A DNA stretch of 64,000 nt from Topomyia yanbarensis (Eukaryota; Arthropoda; Insecta; Diptera; Culicidae): the NCBI RefSeq assembly GCF_030247195.1, contig NC_080670.1, positions 93,198,161 through 93,262,160 of the forward strand, given 5' to 3'. Shown here one piece after another: positions 45,990-57,639 of this stretch (position 1 is its first letter; the number at the start of each line of letters is the position of its first letter). The notes beneath the pieces are model-generated. The model made no database searches. It worked only from the letters and a program-made list of their open reading frames with translations, and had not been told where the DNA came from. A program made the translations under genes and the position numbers.

Positions 45990-46175
45990 TCGAGTTATAT
46001 CATCCACATCAGACTCCTTTATTGAAAGTTTTCTACCATTAACCCAAGGCAATAGGGATATTCCTATCCGTGAACATCCTTGATTGATCAGGAATTGAAC
46101 CCTATATCTAGTTAGTTATCAGAAGGAGTCATCAAGCCCCATACTCAACGAGCTAACTCCGTTATTACCACTATC
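45990..46175 (-). mobile_element. tRNA-like SINE (Pol III promoter)
   Basis: On the minus strand, TTAGCTCGTTGAGTATGG (46156-46139) resembles a tRNA A box, and GGTTCAATTCC (46101-46091) fits the B box GGTTCRANYCC. The spacing of 38 nt between them is tRNA-like. No cloverleaf is complete and the body continues non-tRNA sequence downstream, as in tRNA-derived SINEs such as Feilai of Aedes. Ends are approximate and the family is not confirmed. Confidence 0.55.
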
Positions 46176-46369
46176 GCAGCAATAACCGAGATTAACTCTA
46201 TTTTCGAGCAAAGTCAACACAACTCCATCATCAAATCAGACCCTGATCACAACAAAAGTCTAAAAGCTTTGATTCAACCCGATGAGCTTTTAGTGCTGGT
46301 CACCATGTTCGATTTCAAGTTAGTCTCTATCTGCTTAGCGCGCGCGTGGCTGAGACTTTTGTAGACATC

Positions 46370-46552
46370 TCATTATTTTTAATAACTTTATTAAACAAGT
46401 AACAAAAAATCCATCATCATCATAGCGAATATAATAACTTAGTGTGACTACATGCAAATATTAGAAGTGAAAAAAAATACAATCTTCGTGATATTACATA
46501 GTTATTCAAATAACTCCAAAATATAAAAATCCAAAAAATCTGTCTACAAAGC
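46370..46552 (-). other. 3' UTR of the CR1/L2-like LINE
   Basis: Follows the ORF2 stop. Near its end the minus strand has CTATGATGATGATGG and AATAAAG, then A/T-rich sequence. The exact 3' terminus is not clear. Confidence 0.5.
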
Positions 46553-49321
46553 AGATTTTACGTGTGAAATATATAGTGTTTTGAACTCCGCCAATGTTGC
46601 TGCACGTTTAATATGTCTAGGCATCGAATTGAAAAAACTTATTCCTTTGTACAACAAAGTGTCCTGTGATCTACTAAATAAAAAGTGTGGTGTTCTTGCA
46701 TCCGACGCGTTTCTAGTGTTGTACCTATGCACATCACTTCCTCTTTCAATTCGATAACACAAATATCAAGGCAGCATTCCATTAATAATTTTAAAAATGA
46801 AACCATTGTTAAGTAATAAATTCTTTGCTTCACAGAGAGCCATTGTAATGCGCTTAGCATGAAACTAGAGGAAGTGTATCTGTTACATTTTAAAATTAAT
46901 CGAATGATTCTATTTTGCAATCGCTGTAACCTCAATATTTGTGTTTGATTGGCAAGAAACAAAATGGATGGGCAGAAGTCAATATGTGGTGAAACAATAG
47001 ATTTATATAATAAAATTTTACTACTAATTGTTAAATCATTTTTCAGACGACACAATATACCATACTTTTTAGCAATCTTTTTGATGACATTGTCGATATG
47101 AGACTTAAACGTTAACTTGTCATCAATGATTATTCCAAGATATTTTAATTCACTAACGCGATCAATAGTCTCACTATTTATTTCAACGTTAACGTCAGGC
47201 CTAGTATTAGCCGAAGAGATAATCATGTATTTAGTTTTAGCAACATTCAACTTTAATTGTTTAAATTTTAACCAACGAGCAAGGGAATGCAAATCTTCGT
47301 TCAAATGCGCCACGGCTTCATCTATATCCTTAGCTGAAATGAACAGAAAGTGTCGTCAGCAAACAAATTTAAGTCACGAAATCGTAAAACTCGCCTCATG
47401 TCATTTATATACATAATAAATAAAATAGGACCTAAGACACTACCTTGCGGCACTCCAAGAGGATTGCCGAGAGGACAAGATACAAAATCGTTGAAACTAG
47501 TTTTCTGAGTTCTATCACATAAATAGTTTTCAAACCACTTATGTGCTAGCCCTCCGATACCAAATCGCTCTAAAGTTTTCAAAAGTAAAGGTCTCGAAAT
47601 TGTCTCAAAAGAGCGTTTCAGATCCAAAAATACAGCAAAAATAGTCTCTTTAACCTCGATTTTCTCTTTCCATTTTGCTAACACTAGATTCAAAGCGGTT
47701 TCGCAAGAGTGTCCCTCTCGGTATCCCGATTGCTCCGGAATTAGCAAATTATTATTATTCAAATAACTCATCTGGCTCTTAACAACAAGTTCTAAAATTT
47801 TCTCTTATGTGTGCAACATGTTAATGGGGCGGTACTCTTCGGCTTTATCCGTCCCAGTAACTTTGGGAATAGGAATCACAAGTGATTCCTTCCAAACTGT
47901 CGGCACGTGCCCAGTTTGTAGCGATTCATTTACAAGGTCCAGCAGATCGTGTCCGATGACATGAAAGCAATCCTCTATCACTTTTGCGTTGACATTATCG
48001 ATACCAGCCGATTTTCCCAAAGAAAAACAAATATCCTTCAACTGTTCAAAAGTGATTGAGTGAAATCCGTAAAATCTACAGTTAATATTAATCGGCTGTG
48101 TTATTTCCACAGGTTCACTGACCAGCTCAATACTTTGATTGATCAGTTGGACACTGTTAACGAAATAACTGTTCAATATTACAGCTTTCTTTGTTCAGAT
48201 TGTTCTTCTACCCCGTTAAAAGTTATGGACTGCGAGGAACTTCGTTTAGGTTTCATTAAATTCTTTAGGATTTTCCATAACTCTTTGCTGTTGTTTTGAT
48301 GTTGATCGATCTTGCTTTGAATATATTCACATTTGGTCTTCTTCAAGGCCCGTGAATAAATATTTCGCGCGTGCGTGTACCCATTCCAAAGACGTTCACT
48401 ATTAGTTCTGCAAAATTTCTTGTACTTTTCATCCCTTTTACGTTTAAGGCGCAAAAGATCTAAAGAGTACCAGCTGTTCGAGTTATTTGAATTAACAAAC
48501 TTTTGAGAAACCTAAACTATTTGTACACTCTATTAACACGTTAGAACAGCTGCCTTGTTATCCAAATTTCCATTCAATTCCGTAAAATCCATGCTTCTCA
48601 AAACCTGTTGAGACATAGCTTGTTTCGAATGTCTTTTCCAGCACTTGATTTTAACTTTATCCTCTTCACGGTTAGGTTCATTCTCCAGTAAAATTGAAAT
48701 TGTTTCATGGTCTGAATTTTTACAATCGGCCTCTACATACGAATGAACCCCGTCAAAATTGGAATACATGTGATCTATCAATGTTCTACTGTGTCTGGAA
48801 ATTCTTGTAAACTCACTAACCGTTTGCTTGAAATTGAAAAACTCTGCCAACTGCTTCAACTGATTCGAATTTTGATCGTTGAGCCAATCAATATTGAAAT
48901 CGTCCGAACTTACATTAAGTTTACTTAAGTCAACGAAATTATCCCACCAGTTTTCTAAAATTTCTAAAAACCGTCGATCGCTTGAACTAGGAGAATGGTA
49001 TACTACTGCAAAATTTCCCATCTGCATGCCTCTTTCAACTGATATACCCAAGAACCAATTATTATCAACTGCTTCGTTTAACCGAACGTTGAATTTAATC
49101 GATTCTTTGGCATAAATAGCAACTCCACCGGTATGTATGGAATGAGATAGGCAAAAAGCAACTTTATAACCCGGAATGCTATACTGATCGAATGCATCAG
49201 CATCAACAATATGTGTTTCTGATATTAAAACCAACAATGGACGTTTGTTTTCTACAAGATGTCGCATTGCGACAAAGTTTGTAGATAACCCAGCTATATT
49301 TAAATACAATGTTTTAGACAA
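46553..49321 (-). pseudogene. CR1/L2-like LINE ORF2 (endonuclease, RT), broken
   Basis: Endonuclease 49321-48533: LYLNIAGLSTNFVAM, LVLISETHI (catalytic Glu), VYHSPSSSD, DDFNIDWLND and KNSDHETIS (SDH motif). A stop follows at 48533. A linker is at 48454-48179. RT begins at 48176 (SAGIDNVNAKVI, VWKESLVIPIPKV, EEYRPINML). A TAA near 47805 interrupts it. Then EQSGYREGHSCETALNLVL, FLDLKRSFETI (motif A), GVPQGSVLGPILFIMYINDM (motif B) and NLFADDT. After a shift come thumb wording (LKYLGIIIDDKLTFKSHI) and RLQRLQNRIIRLI; another shift near 46760 leads to the end TLYISHVKSAL. At least four lesions. ORF1 of the same element lies beyond a 4-kb insertion. Confidence 0.9.
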
Positions 49322-49367
49322 CCTCTCGTTTGTTAGTTGCTATTCACTTGACAAAACGTTACTTTTT

Positions 49368-49741
49368 AACATTTCTTATAAAAGAAATGTATAGAATTCG
49401 CTCAAACTTTCAAGATTTTTTCCGAGGCCCGGAGGGCCGAGTCTTATATACCAACCGACTCAGCTCGACGATTTTGGACAATGTCTGTGTGTGTATGTAA
49501 CGGACAAATTCTCATTCGTGTTTTTCAGCAATGGCTGAACCGATCTTATCCAAACCAATTTTAAATGAAAGAACTAAAAAACAGTATGAACGCTATTAAT
49601 TTGTTTTTGATTCTGATGTTTAGTTTCCAAGATATGAATGTTTGAATGCGTAAAAATGGCGTCTTTTTTGCAGTTTTTTTGAATTATCTGCCGAAATTGA
49701 CAACATAGATTAACAATTTATATGTTTTTAGACAGTTCAAA
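49368..49741. repeat. Interspersed repeat family A, copy 1
   Basis: Starts ACATTTCTTATAAAAGAAAT (a short palindrome), then GAGGCCCGGAGGGCCGAGTC and GCAATGGCTGAACCGATCTT. A direct copy is at 55490-55870. No coding content. Confidence 0.88.
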
Positions 49742-49884
49742 TTGAGTTCGTTTTTGTAGAAATGTACTGTAATAAGGGTCTTTATTTAATAGGAAGCGAA
49801 GTTAAAATTGATTTAATGTCTATGAAACATAGAACTGCTCACCAAAAAAAAAATGCATAACTTTCAACATTTGCTAAAAATGTT

Positions 49885-50290
49885 TTTGCCTTTCTCATTC
49901 ACTCTAAAATTCGTCAATCTAATCCCGACCCGGAGAGCCGAGTGTCATATGCCCATCGACTGAGTTCGTCGAGATCGGAAAATGTCTGTGTGTATGTATG
50001 TGTGTATGTGGAAAAAATGTGACCTCTGTTTCTCAGAGATGGCTGGACCGATTTGCACAAAGTTAGTCTCAAATGAAAGGTACAACCTTCCCATCGCTAT
50101 TGAATTTTTTATTGATTGGACTTCCGGTTCCGGAGTTACGAGTTGAAGAGTGCAATCACACAGCAAATTCCCATATAAACTGAAATGAAAAAATGAAAAA
50201 TGAAATCAAATTTGTATTTTTGATGCCAAATGACTTTAAAATGCATGAAACATTGAGATGTTTGGCAAAAATTGACTTCTTTGGACTTTG
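49885..50290. repeat. Diverged relative of repeat family A
   Basis: Similar order of words (GACCCGGAGAGCCGAGTGTC, CATCGACTGAG, ATGTCTGTGTG, GATGGCTGGACCGATTT), but clearly diverged. The TG-rich part is a short microsatellite. Confidence 0.7.
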
Positions 50291-50302
50291 GTACATTTTT
50301 GC

Positions 50303-50667
50303 CTTTCTCATATAGAACGGTTATGCAATCACTCTAAAAATCGTCAATCATACCGGCCCGGAGGGAGTAAGCAGTGAGGGGTTGCAACTTTAAAATTAAA
50401 ACTAGTTTAAAATTTCTTAACAAGTTGAAAATTTTCGGCAGGACCTGGACCTCCCGGATCTTTCTCCATGATCCGCCGCTGGTTTCAAGCGATGTTTCAG
50501 TATCACATAGTATCTCAAGATCGTGGCTGTCGATCCATTGTATGTATGTATGTGCAAATCGTACTGAACATGTAATATTAATTTCTACCACTGTATTGAA
50601 CATAACCAGCCATAGAATCGTAGTCTGGACAAATGAGGAAAGCACAATAGCACCACTAGGTGGATTA
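50303..50667. repeat. Interspersed repeat family B, copy 2
   Basis: Direct copy of 28268-28663 starting TTTCTCATATAGAACGG and ending CACCACTAGGTGGATTA. It differs by small indels, including GTCGACACATCG/ATCACATAG. Confidence 0.85.
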
Positions 50668-50739
50668 TTTTTATTTTGGGAATGCGTCGAGTTGAGACGA
50701 AACCGTAATATGATTAATAACGAGGATAACACTTTCCGA

Positions 50740-51187
50740 ATGTAGAGAGAAATTTATGAAAAATGACGATTTCCATTCGATTCTACCAGGTTCTGATCGA
50801 TTTTGATGAGCATTTGATTTTTGTTGTATGACCAATTATATGTATAGGTCAAATGTTTAAAAACAGTAATTTAAGGTCAAGATAGCATCGTTTTGAAACC
50901 GCCAATTTCGGAGGTTTAGTATCTTCGATGAGTTTTACAAACGTTAAACAGCGCATCATTTGATAAAATAATTTTGACGGTATATTGTCCAAGAAGTATT
51001 TATGGTGAATTTTCTCAGGTTAATATTCATGACTACAATAAAGTCTCAACAAATTCGCTAAAGACACGAACTCTGTTACTATTTTCTGAAAAATTAATTC
51101 TGCATAATTTGCATGCAATAATGCATTTTGGACAGTAAGATCGATTTTCACCAAACCTCCACCAAACTGAATTTCTGGCTACGCCGC
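50740..51187. repeat. Partial element of the GGCGTAGCC-end family
   Basis: Ends TTTCTGGCTACGCCG like the element at 31752-33643 and shares internal words with it (GGAGGTTTAGTAT, TGAAAAATG, GATCGATTTT). The left end is missing. Confidence 0.55.
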
Positions 51188-52322
51188 TGACTTCAAGTAA
51201 GTAGAAACAAAGTCGTTCTAACCTCGTTCACAAGAAACTTCTTCGAATGCTGAATATCTATTATAATACATTGAAACCCCGATTTTATCAGCCAAATATG
51301 AACATAGCAGACGAACAAGACTGAGTTCGAGTAAATCCTTTCTTGAACATGTTTTCCTTATCATGAAGATGGAAATATGCAAAAATGAAAAATTATCATA
51401 ATCAGAAATAGTTATCGGACTACATCAAGGGACGGGAAGAATATTTTAACAGCTTCAGTTTATTATAAAGAAGAAAAAAAATGCCCGATTTAGTCAATGT
51501 CCCCATTTTGTCAGCCTAAAATACGCCATGAGACTGATAAAAATGGGTCTTTATTGTATGTATTATTCACTGTGTTTCATATTAATAGGTACATTTCATT
51601 TTTATAGATTTTTTATTGCATCGAACTACAACAATTTCCAAAACTTCTTCCAAAATTTGGCGAACCTACTCCAATTCGTATACTAATTAATTGGTATAAT
51701 TAAGGGTTTATACATTGCAGGTAGAGGAAATACTGAAATTTTCAGCTTTTTTCCTACACAATATTACGAAAGCTTATTAAACAATTTTTCCTAATAAGTT
51801 TGTGAAAATTATAAACTATTTGAAATTTTTTAATAGTTTAATTTTTTATTTAACCGTGATTTTTTAATAAATAGTGCCCATCGCTTCACAAGGTATTTTT
51901 CATGGCTTGCGGTAAGCACGATCTCTCGAATTGCTGAACTGAAAATTATAGAATAGAAATTAATTTTTAGTATTATTTACAGATTTAACTCGCCGCGCAG
52001 ATAGCTCTGAATTAGATCCGCTGGTAAGACGATTTCGCTAGATTTTCTGAGCACTGTGTACCCAGTGCATTAACGCAAGTGACGGAAGGTTATCGAAAAG
52101 ATTCGTGAAAATGAAAATTCCAGTAATAATGATGATTTTCCCAAACGGTTCGTTTTCGAGAGGTTTTTATTTGTTCTTTGTCATTAGGATTAGCGATAAT
52201 AATTCAAATCAAGGATACTACTGGGAAGTCACCTTTAGAAAAAGTCGATGTCGAAGTAAAATTTGGAACTATGCACGCATGCACTTCAGAGATAGCGTGA
52301 TATCAGGAGCTGCGATTTCATT
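51188..52322. other. No recognisable gene
   Basis: AT-rich non-coding sequence. CCCGATTTAGTCAATGTCCC and a CTGATAAAAATGGG phrase recur loosely, but no element boundary is evident. The frame at 52105-52392 has no motif. Confidence 0.4.
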
Positions 52323-52975
52323 TCAACGCTTTTTTGTGAAAAGGGCGATACTTAAGAATGTAAACATAAGGCTTTTTCATACATGCGAATGAGGGCTTTG
52401 AAACGCAACAAATTAACCTAAAAGTTTTGATTCTACGATATTGCTTTCTTAAACTACAGCAAAAAGTACAACGGGCGAAACTGTATTTTGTTTGTTTATT
52501 TAAAGTTTTGCCCTCCACGCTCCATGCAAACAAACAGGGCGATACTTTTTTTGCTAGCAGTTTAGAGGCGAAACTGTTATTTTCGTATTTTTTTAGGATT
52601 ATCAAGCTGATACCAGCTGTAAATAGTAACAATGATCGCTATTGAAAAAACACGGACGAAATCGGTAGTGTAGAACGGTAGTTATTGTAAAAAAACGTAA
52701 GGGCGATACTTCAATGCTGATAGGTGGGACCGAAAAAGTAAACAATCGCCAAAGGGGTAATACTATCATTTTGTCAATTACAATATCAAAAACAAATTTT
52801 AATTTAATAATTTCAAACACTTTATGAAGTTTTGGGTTTCGATCACTGAATCATGCAATCTAGGATGTAAAAATACACAATAGTTCTTAAATAGGAAATA
52901 AAACCAAGTCTGGAAATATTCACTGTTGAGTTTCTTTGAATCGCTAGTATCGCCCTTTTCAAGAAAAAGCGTTGA
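52323..52975. repeat. 653-bp inverted-ended segment with GGGCGATACT motifs
   Basis: Left end TCAACGCTTTTTTGTGAAAA, then GGGCGATACT at 52343. The right end is the near-perfect reverse complement, with AGTATCGCCC at 52946 and ending GCGTTGA. Inside, GGGCGATACT recurs at 52537 and 52701, and variants GGGCGAAACT and AGGCGAAACT occur at 52473 and 52565. No target duplication is clear. Function unknown. Confidence 0.65.
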
Positions 52976-53379
52976 TTTCTTAGTTCTCAGTCGCGTTGGA
53001 AATTTGAGTAAAGTATAAACTTCAAATCGATTCAAAAAAAAATTCGATTTTTTTGGCTTAGTACAATATATAACCCCTTTAGGAAAATTCAGTTTTCCCA
53101 CCACAATATAGATATTTTATTAACAGAGCATTAACAATAATTCTATGGTATGTCTATTTTATGGGCCATTTTTTCGCTTTCCCATTGATTTGGTTTGAGA
53201 TTTCTAGCACTGATGTTTTCCTATGCTGATTTGAGCGATTCTCCTGCCACTATCCCATGTAGTATGTGTTATCAAAAACATCGCGAAGCATCAAGTTCTA
53301 AATGTTCTCAAACGATATAATATCTGAAGAGAGTGATAAGAGTTATAAGAAATGTCTCATCACACTGTTAGGTGGATTA
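52976..53379. other. No recognisable gene
   Basis: Remainder of the 4-kb insertion; plain sequence with no domain. Confidence 0.4.
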
Positions 53380-53387
53380 AAAACGTT

Positions 53388-55058
53388 GCCGCATGATTTA
53401 CGTCCAAATTCATTTTACGTTCATTATTCTTTTTAATACAATTCACGCATTTAAAATCAGTTGACGAGCATTCGGATGTTCTATGTAATCCATTACATCT
53501 GGAGCATGTTTCTTTATTCACGCATCCCGTGCTCTTATGACCATATTTTCCACAGTTGAAGCAGCGCAGCACGTTAAAGGCCTCTAAAACAGAACACCTA
53601 TCCCAACCAATGTTTACCGCACGGGCTGACATCAGGCCGCTATAAGTGTCCTTATCAACTTCAATTATAACATTGTATTTGTTATATTTGAAGCGTGGAT
53701 TTTGGAAATTGGCAACAACTTTAGCATATTCAAACGGAATACCCTCATTCTGACTCTTCAATAAGTCAATGAAGACTTCATCAGAGTATCGATCACTCAT
53801 CCCCATTTTTTTCAACTACGGTTTACCGGGTATCGGTATAACAGCATTATACTTTTCACCCAGATTTCTTACAATGTTTTCTTTCACCGATTCAATATTA
53901 TCCCGAGTTGCACACTCCACAATAATCGAGCCATCTTTACCATTTTTAAAGTTGCTAGTTTTGTGCACCTTTGGATCTAATTTACTTTTTAATTCCTTCC
54001 TCGTGTCGACACTCGATTACAACGGCTCGACTGGTTTAATCACAATGACCGGCAGGGGCGGCGAAAAACTTTACGCCCGAGTGGGTAGAAAGCATAGGGT
54101 GAGGGGTCCATTAGTAACGATTTTCCCTTTTCGCAATGCACACGCTTACATTAGATTCACATTAAATCACGTTCGTTTATGCAAATGGAATTGTCGTACA
54201 TCGATGTTTTCAAACGTGTGTAGTGCGAGATACATGCGTTGCGCATCTAAATTTTTTGAAATGGTTCAAAATTTCGAGTGGGTAATTACCCACTCGGTTA
54301 TTTTCGGTATGGGTAGTACTACCCATACTACCCATGCTTTCCGCCGGCCCTGATGACCGGGCGAGCCTTACGTTTCGTTTGACTTCTAGTTCTAATTTTA
54401 TTCGTCCCAGTAGCTCTCGACAGAACATTCGCGTAAGTAATTATACTATTTTTATCAAAAACCTCGTCATTATTTCCATCATCGTCTATTTCAATTAACA
54501 TCGGTTCATCTTCTTTATTCGTCAAAATTTTCGTTTTCTACTGGGATTCCCGTCAGATTCAGAATGAACCTTCCTATTACTAAAATTCCTCTTTCTGTTC
54601 ATTCCAACTAATTCAATTTCACGATTAACATTTTCATGACAACAACTTTTCAAATCTTCCAACTTTTTGGCAACACTGTTTTCCAAACTAGCCAATTTAC
54701 TCTCGAGAGAGTTGTTGAAAGACCTGATCAGTTTTTCTATTCAGTTTTCTACTGCGATGTTTATCTGTACATCGATGTTTTTTCGGGCATCAGTGAGAGA
54801 CTCAGAAATGGAAGCGAATTGTTCCATCTTCTTATTCAACTCAATGGACATAGAACTGACATCCTGCACACCAGAAGACTGGTCTGATAAACATTTCGCA
54901 CACTTGTAGCAAAGACTTGCATTATCAGCCACCCAATTTACCATGGCCTTTGTTAACCCGGAACATTGTTGATTATATTTATCACCGCAAAAAGACATAC
55001 AACAAGGCCTTCGGCGAGACTCACCATGCCCTTTGCACTTTGCACACAGGCCGCTCAT
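53388..55058 (-). pseudogene. CR1/L2-like LINE ORF1, broken
   Basis: ATG at 55058 (MSGLCAKCKGHGES). The N-terminus has a PHD-like Cys/His cluster (CAKC, CCMSFC, CSGL, CYKCAKC), known in CR1-group ORF1 proteins, then a coiled-coil-like stretch. A frame open at 54525-54328 ends RTRSQTKRKARPVI, where a 300-bp MITE is inserted. Beyond it, at 53815-53388, are zinc knuckles CFNCGKYGHKSTGC (CX2CX4HX4C) and CSRCNGLHRTSEC, and a CVNC. There are several stops and shifts. It would have been the RNA-binding protein of the element whose ORF2 is at 46553-49321. Confidence 0.85.
54053..54352. mobile_element. 300-bp hAT-type MITE inside LINE ORF1
   Basis: Begins CAGGGGCGGCGAAAA and ends TTTCCGCCGGCCCTG, so the TIRs are CAGGG(G/C)CGGCG-like. 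It is flanked by a perfect 8-bp duplication ATGACCGG (54045-54052, 54353-54360). Inside are a GGGTAGTACTACCC palindrome and a GTGGGTA...TACCCAC pairing. The frame 53769-54353 crosses it and is spurious. Confidence 0.93.
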
Positions 55059-55489
55059 TATAGGCAAATTAAACTACAGCTGGAGAAGCGGGACAATACA
55101 AAAGAACAGTATAACACTGCGTCTTCCAGTGCGGGCAAGCTTATAAAGCCAGCCGCAGCGAAATGAAATCTGAAAATCACAGAACAATAATAGTTTGTAC
55201 GACCACACACTATACTTATCTGAATGATATTTCGATTAGCAATAGGCGCCCACAAAGTTTTCAACGAAAAGTAAAGTATTTCACACGATTTAACCCATTG
55301 ATTCTTACCCACTCTTTCACACAAGTTACCATATTCATTTTCACAAAAGCAACCCTAGAACGTTGCACTTGCATTTTTCACCCTAGAACGTTGCACTGGG
55401 GTACAAACGTACCCCACGCGTTTGATCGCAATTTTCGCAGGTAAAAATGCAAGCAAAAGAAATGTATAATACATCATTTTCTTCATTTT
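55059..55489. other. LINE 5' region and short hairpin repeats
   Basis: The first ~120 bp are probably the 5' UTR of the LINE. CCCTAGAACGTTGCACT occurs twice (55353-55369, 55381-55397), the second copy running into TGGGGTACAAACGTACCCCA (55397-55416), an 8-bp stem with a 4-base loop. Confidence 0.55.
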
Positions 55490-55870
55490 TACATTTCTTA
55501 TAAAAGAAATGTATAGAACTCGCTCAAACTTTCAAGTATTTTTCCGAGGCCCGGAGGGCCGAGTCTTATATGCCAATCGACTCAGCTCGACGATTTGGGA
55601 CAACGTCTGTCTGTGTGTGTGTCTGTGTGTGTATGTAACGGACAAACTCTCATTCGTGTTTCTCAGCAATGGCTGAACCGATCTTATCCAAACCCATTTT
55701 AAATAAAAAACCTATCAGCCAGAACGCTATTAATTTGTTTTTGATTCTGATGTTTAATTTTCAAGATATGAATGTTTGAATGTGTAAAAATGGCGTTTTT
55801 TTGCAGTTTTTAAATTATCTGCCGAAATTGACAACATAGTATAATACATTATATATTTTTAGACAGCTTC
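55490..55870. repeat. Interspersed repeat family A, copy 2
   Basis: Direct copy of 49368-49741 with few differences and a slightly longer GTGTCTGTGTGTGT run. Confidence 0.88.
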
Positions 55871-56559
55871 AACGAATACCTTTCGAACAAGCTATAGATT
55901 GTTGAAATCGGACTATTATCAAAAGAGATATTTAACATTAAATACGGACGATTTTTTTTTATTATTTACCATTGGCAGAATTATGACCAAAAACAGGTTT
56001 ACTGATTACTGAGGTTTACTGATCTATTATTAACACCAAAACAGCTAATTTTATGTCAATAGTACCTTCGGAGAATTTAATGGAGGTAATACGCCCGTTC
56101 TATCGGTATTGTGCTTTTGCTGATTAATCCCCCTACGAGTGATATATTTTCATAAATTTTCTTGGAAGTTATTGTATTGAAATGATGTCTTTAGCAAATT
56201 TGTTGCTCTTACTTTTGTGAATAACTTTACTGAAGACATGGAATATCTATTTTGAATACTTTAAAAGTTATGGCTTGTTGTTTGTGGATTACCCTTTGTC
56301 GCCTATTTATTGTTCAATATAGTAATAATCCATTTAAATAAGCCAAACATTATTTCGATAAAACGAATTTTGTATTTCATTCTTCTATCTTCAACCGCTA
56401 GAAATAATCACCGAACAATTCCAAGTTGTGTAGCAGGAACTTGATAACTTATCAGCGCAAAAATGTTTATTTGCGCGAAACTTCTGACTGCAATTTTTCT
56501 AACCATCGGATCGATCTGAAACATATCGGAAACTAAAAAGCTAAATAAATAACTCCAAG
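55871..56559. other. No recognisable gene
   Basis: AT-rich non-coding sequence without terminal repeats that I can identify. Confidence 0.45.
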
Positions 56560-56650
56560 CAATGGCGTAGCCAAGAGAAGGCTTTGGGGTTAAACACCAT
56601 ACACCCATTAACCCCCCCCCCCCCCGCACAAAAAAAATAGTGGATTGAAG
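56560..56650. repeat. Terminus of a GGCGTAGCC-end element
   Basis: CAATGGCGTAGCCAAGAGAA followed by a C homopolymer (about 14) matches the left end of the element at 31752. The other end is not found before the LTR element. Confidence 0.55.
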
Positions 56651-56971
56651 TTAAAAATTTATTGATGCTGACTGTTTTAATGGAATATTACAATCAGAGG
56701 AGGGTAAGAAAACCAACCGGTACGTACATACACTGGTATTGTTCCCAAAATCTCAACACGCGTAAACGAGTGATGCACATCGTATTCGGTTTGGATTTCG
56801 TTCACACGGTAAACGAAAGAAAAACCTCCACCAAGTCTTAGTTTATAAAACCAAACCGAGCCATTCAGCACCGTTTACATGTGTGTACGAATTTCAAATG
56901 GTGTTGATGTATTCTCAGCAGCGGTTTTGGTTTGGCTTTAGAAAACCGAGCCTGGTTTTTTCTGTACACGG
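56651..56971. other. No recognisable gene
   Basis: Left flank of the second LTR element. No recognisable coding sequence. Confidence 0.4.
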
Positions 56972-57175
56972 TGTGTGGACGCAAGCGAACAAATCGGCAA
57001 CACTGATAGTAACGCCCATTACACCGCGTTATTCAATCCCACCCTTTATACTGACCTTTGATGCCCCACGCTCACGACAAGCACGAACTCGGTCGAGCAG
57101 CAACGAGCATCGGGCTCTTTCGTATATTGGCTGCAGCAGAGGTAAGACCTGTTTGGACATTGCTGAGCAAGTCGG
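56972..57175 (+). repeat. 5' LTR of the older Ty3/gypsy element
   Basis: TGTGTGGACGCAAGCG to GCTGAGCAAGTCGG. TTTATACTGACC near 57045 may serve as a TATA-like region, and GGTAAGACC near 57141 is a donor-like sequence. A primer site is not certain; TGGCGGACGATTCACATT at 57188 is a candidate starting with TGG. Confidence 0.85.
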
Positions 57176-57639
57176 GTGATTCTACAATGGCGGACGATTC
57201 ACATTGGCGATACTGCCAGGAGGCTGATTTACCAGCAATAGAAATCATCAATTATACTTCAAAAGAATCACCCGGCTCGCAACGCAATTTTTGTTTTGAA
57301 GCGCAGTGAAAAAATTTATTACCGACATAGTGCGGAATACTACCGGAGAGTGAAAAAAACGAGAAATGGCCGTAGCGTTAATATTCTCTACATCAGTGAT
57401 GTAATTAAGAACGAAATTTTTGGAGCATGAACAAATATGGCCACTGACGCTTACCGAAATTACTTGCATTATGCATAATTTGTAAATTTAGCGGAAATAT
57501 GAATTTGTGCTAGCTGTGTTGTAAACTTTATGGGAAAAAGAAGATAGTGAGCTTTATTGCCCTTCAACATTTTGCAGGAACATTTTTATTGATTTAGTAG
57601 TGGTCACGTAGAAAACTTCAAAATGGCGTCAAGCCATTT

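Larger units (their letters stand above)
49361..53379. mobile_element. 4-kb insertion between LINE ORF1 and ORF2
   Basis: AAAACGTT occurs at 49353-49360 and again at 53380-53387. Closing the gap places the ORF1 C-terminus next to the ORF2 start, as in intact LINEs. The insert starts ACTTTTTAACATTTCTTATA and ends TGTTAGGTGGATTA; ACATTTCTTATAA near its left end is inverted near the right end (TTATAAGAAATGT). It is a mosaic of repeat families, so it may be several nested events rather than one. Confidence 0.65.

Noticed and set aside
46091..46156. Genuine tRNA gene
   Set aside because: A-box and B-box resemblance only; acceptor and anticodon stems do not form.
53769..54353. 194-codon plus-strand open frame
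   Set aside because: It crosses a MITE boundary and is antisense to a LINE ORF1 with real zinc knuckles.
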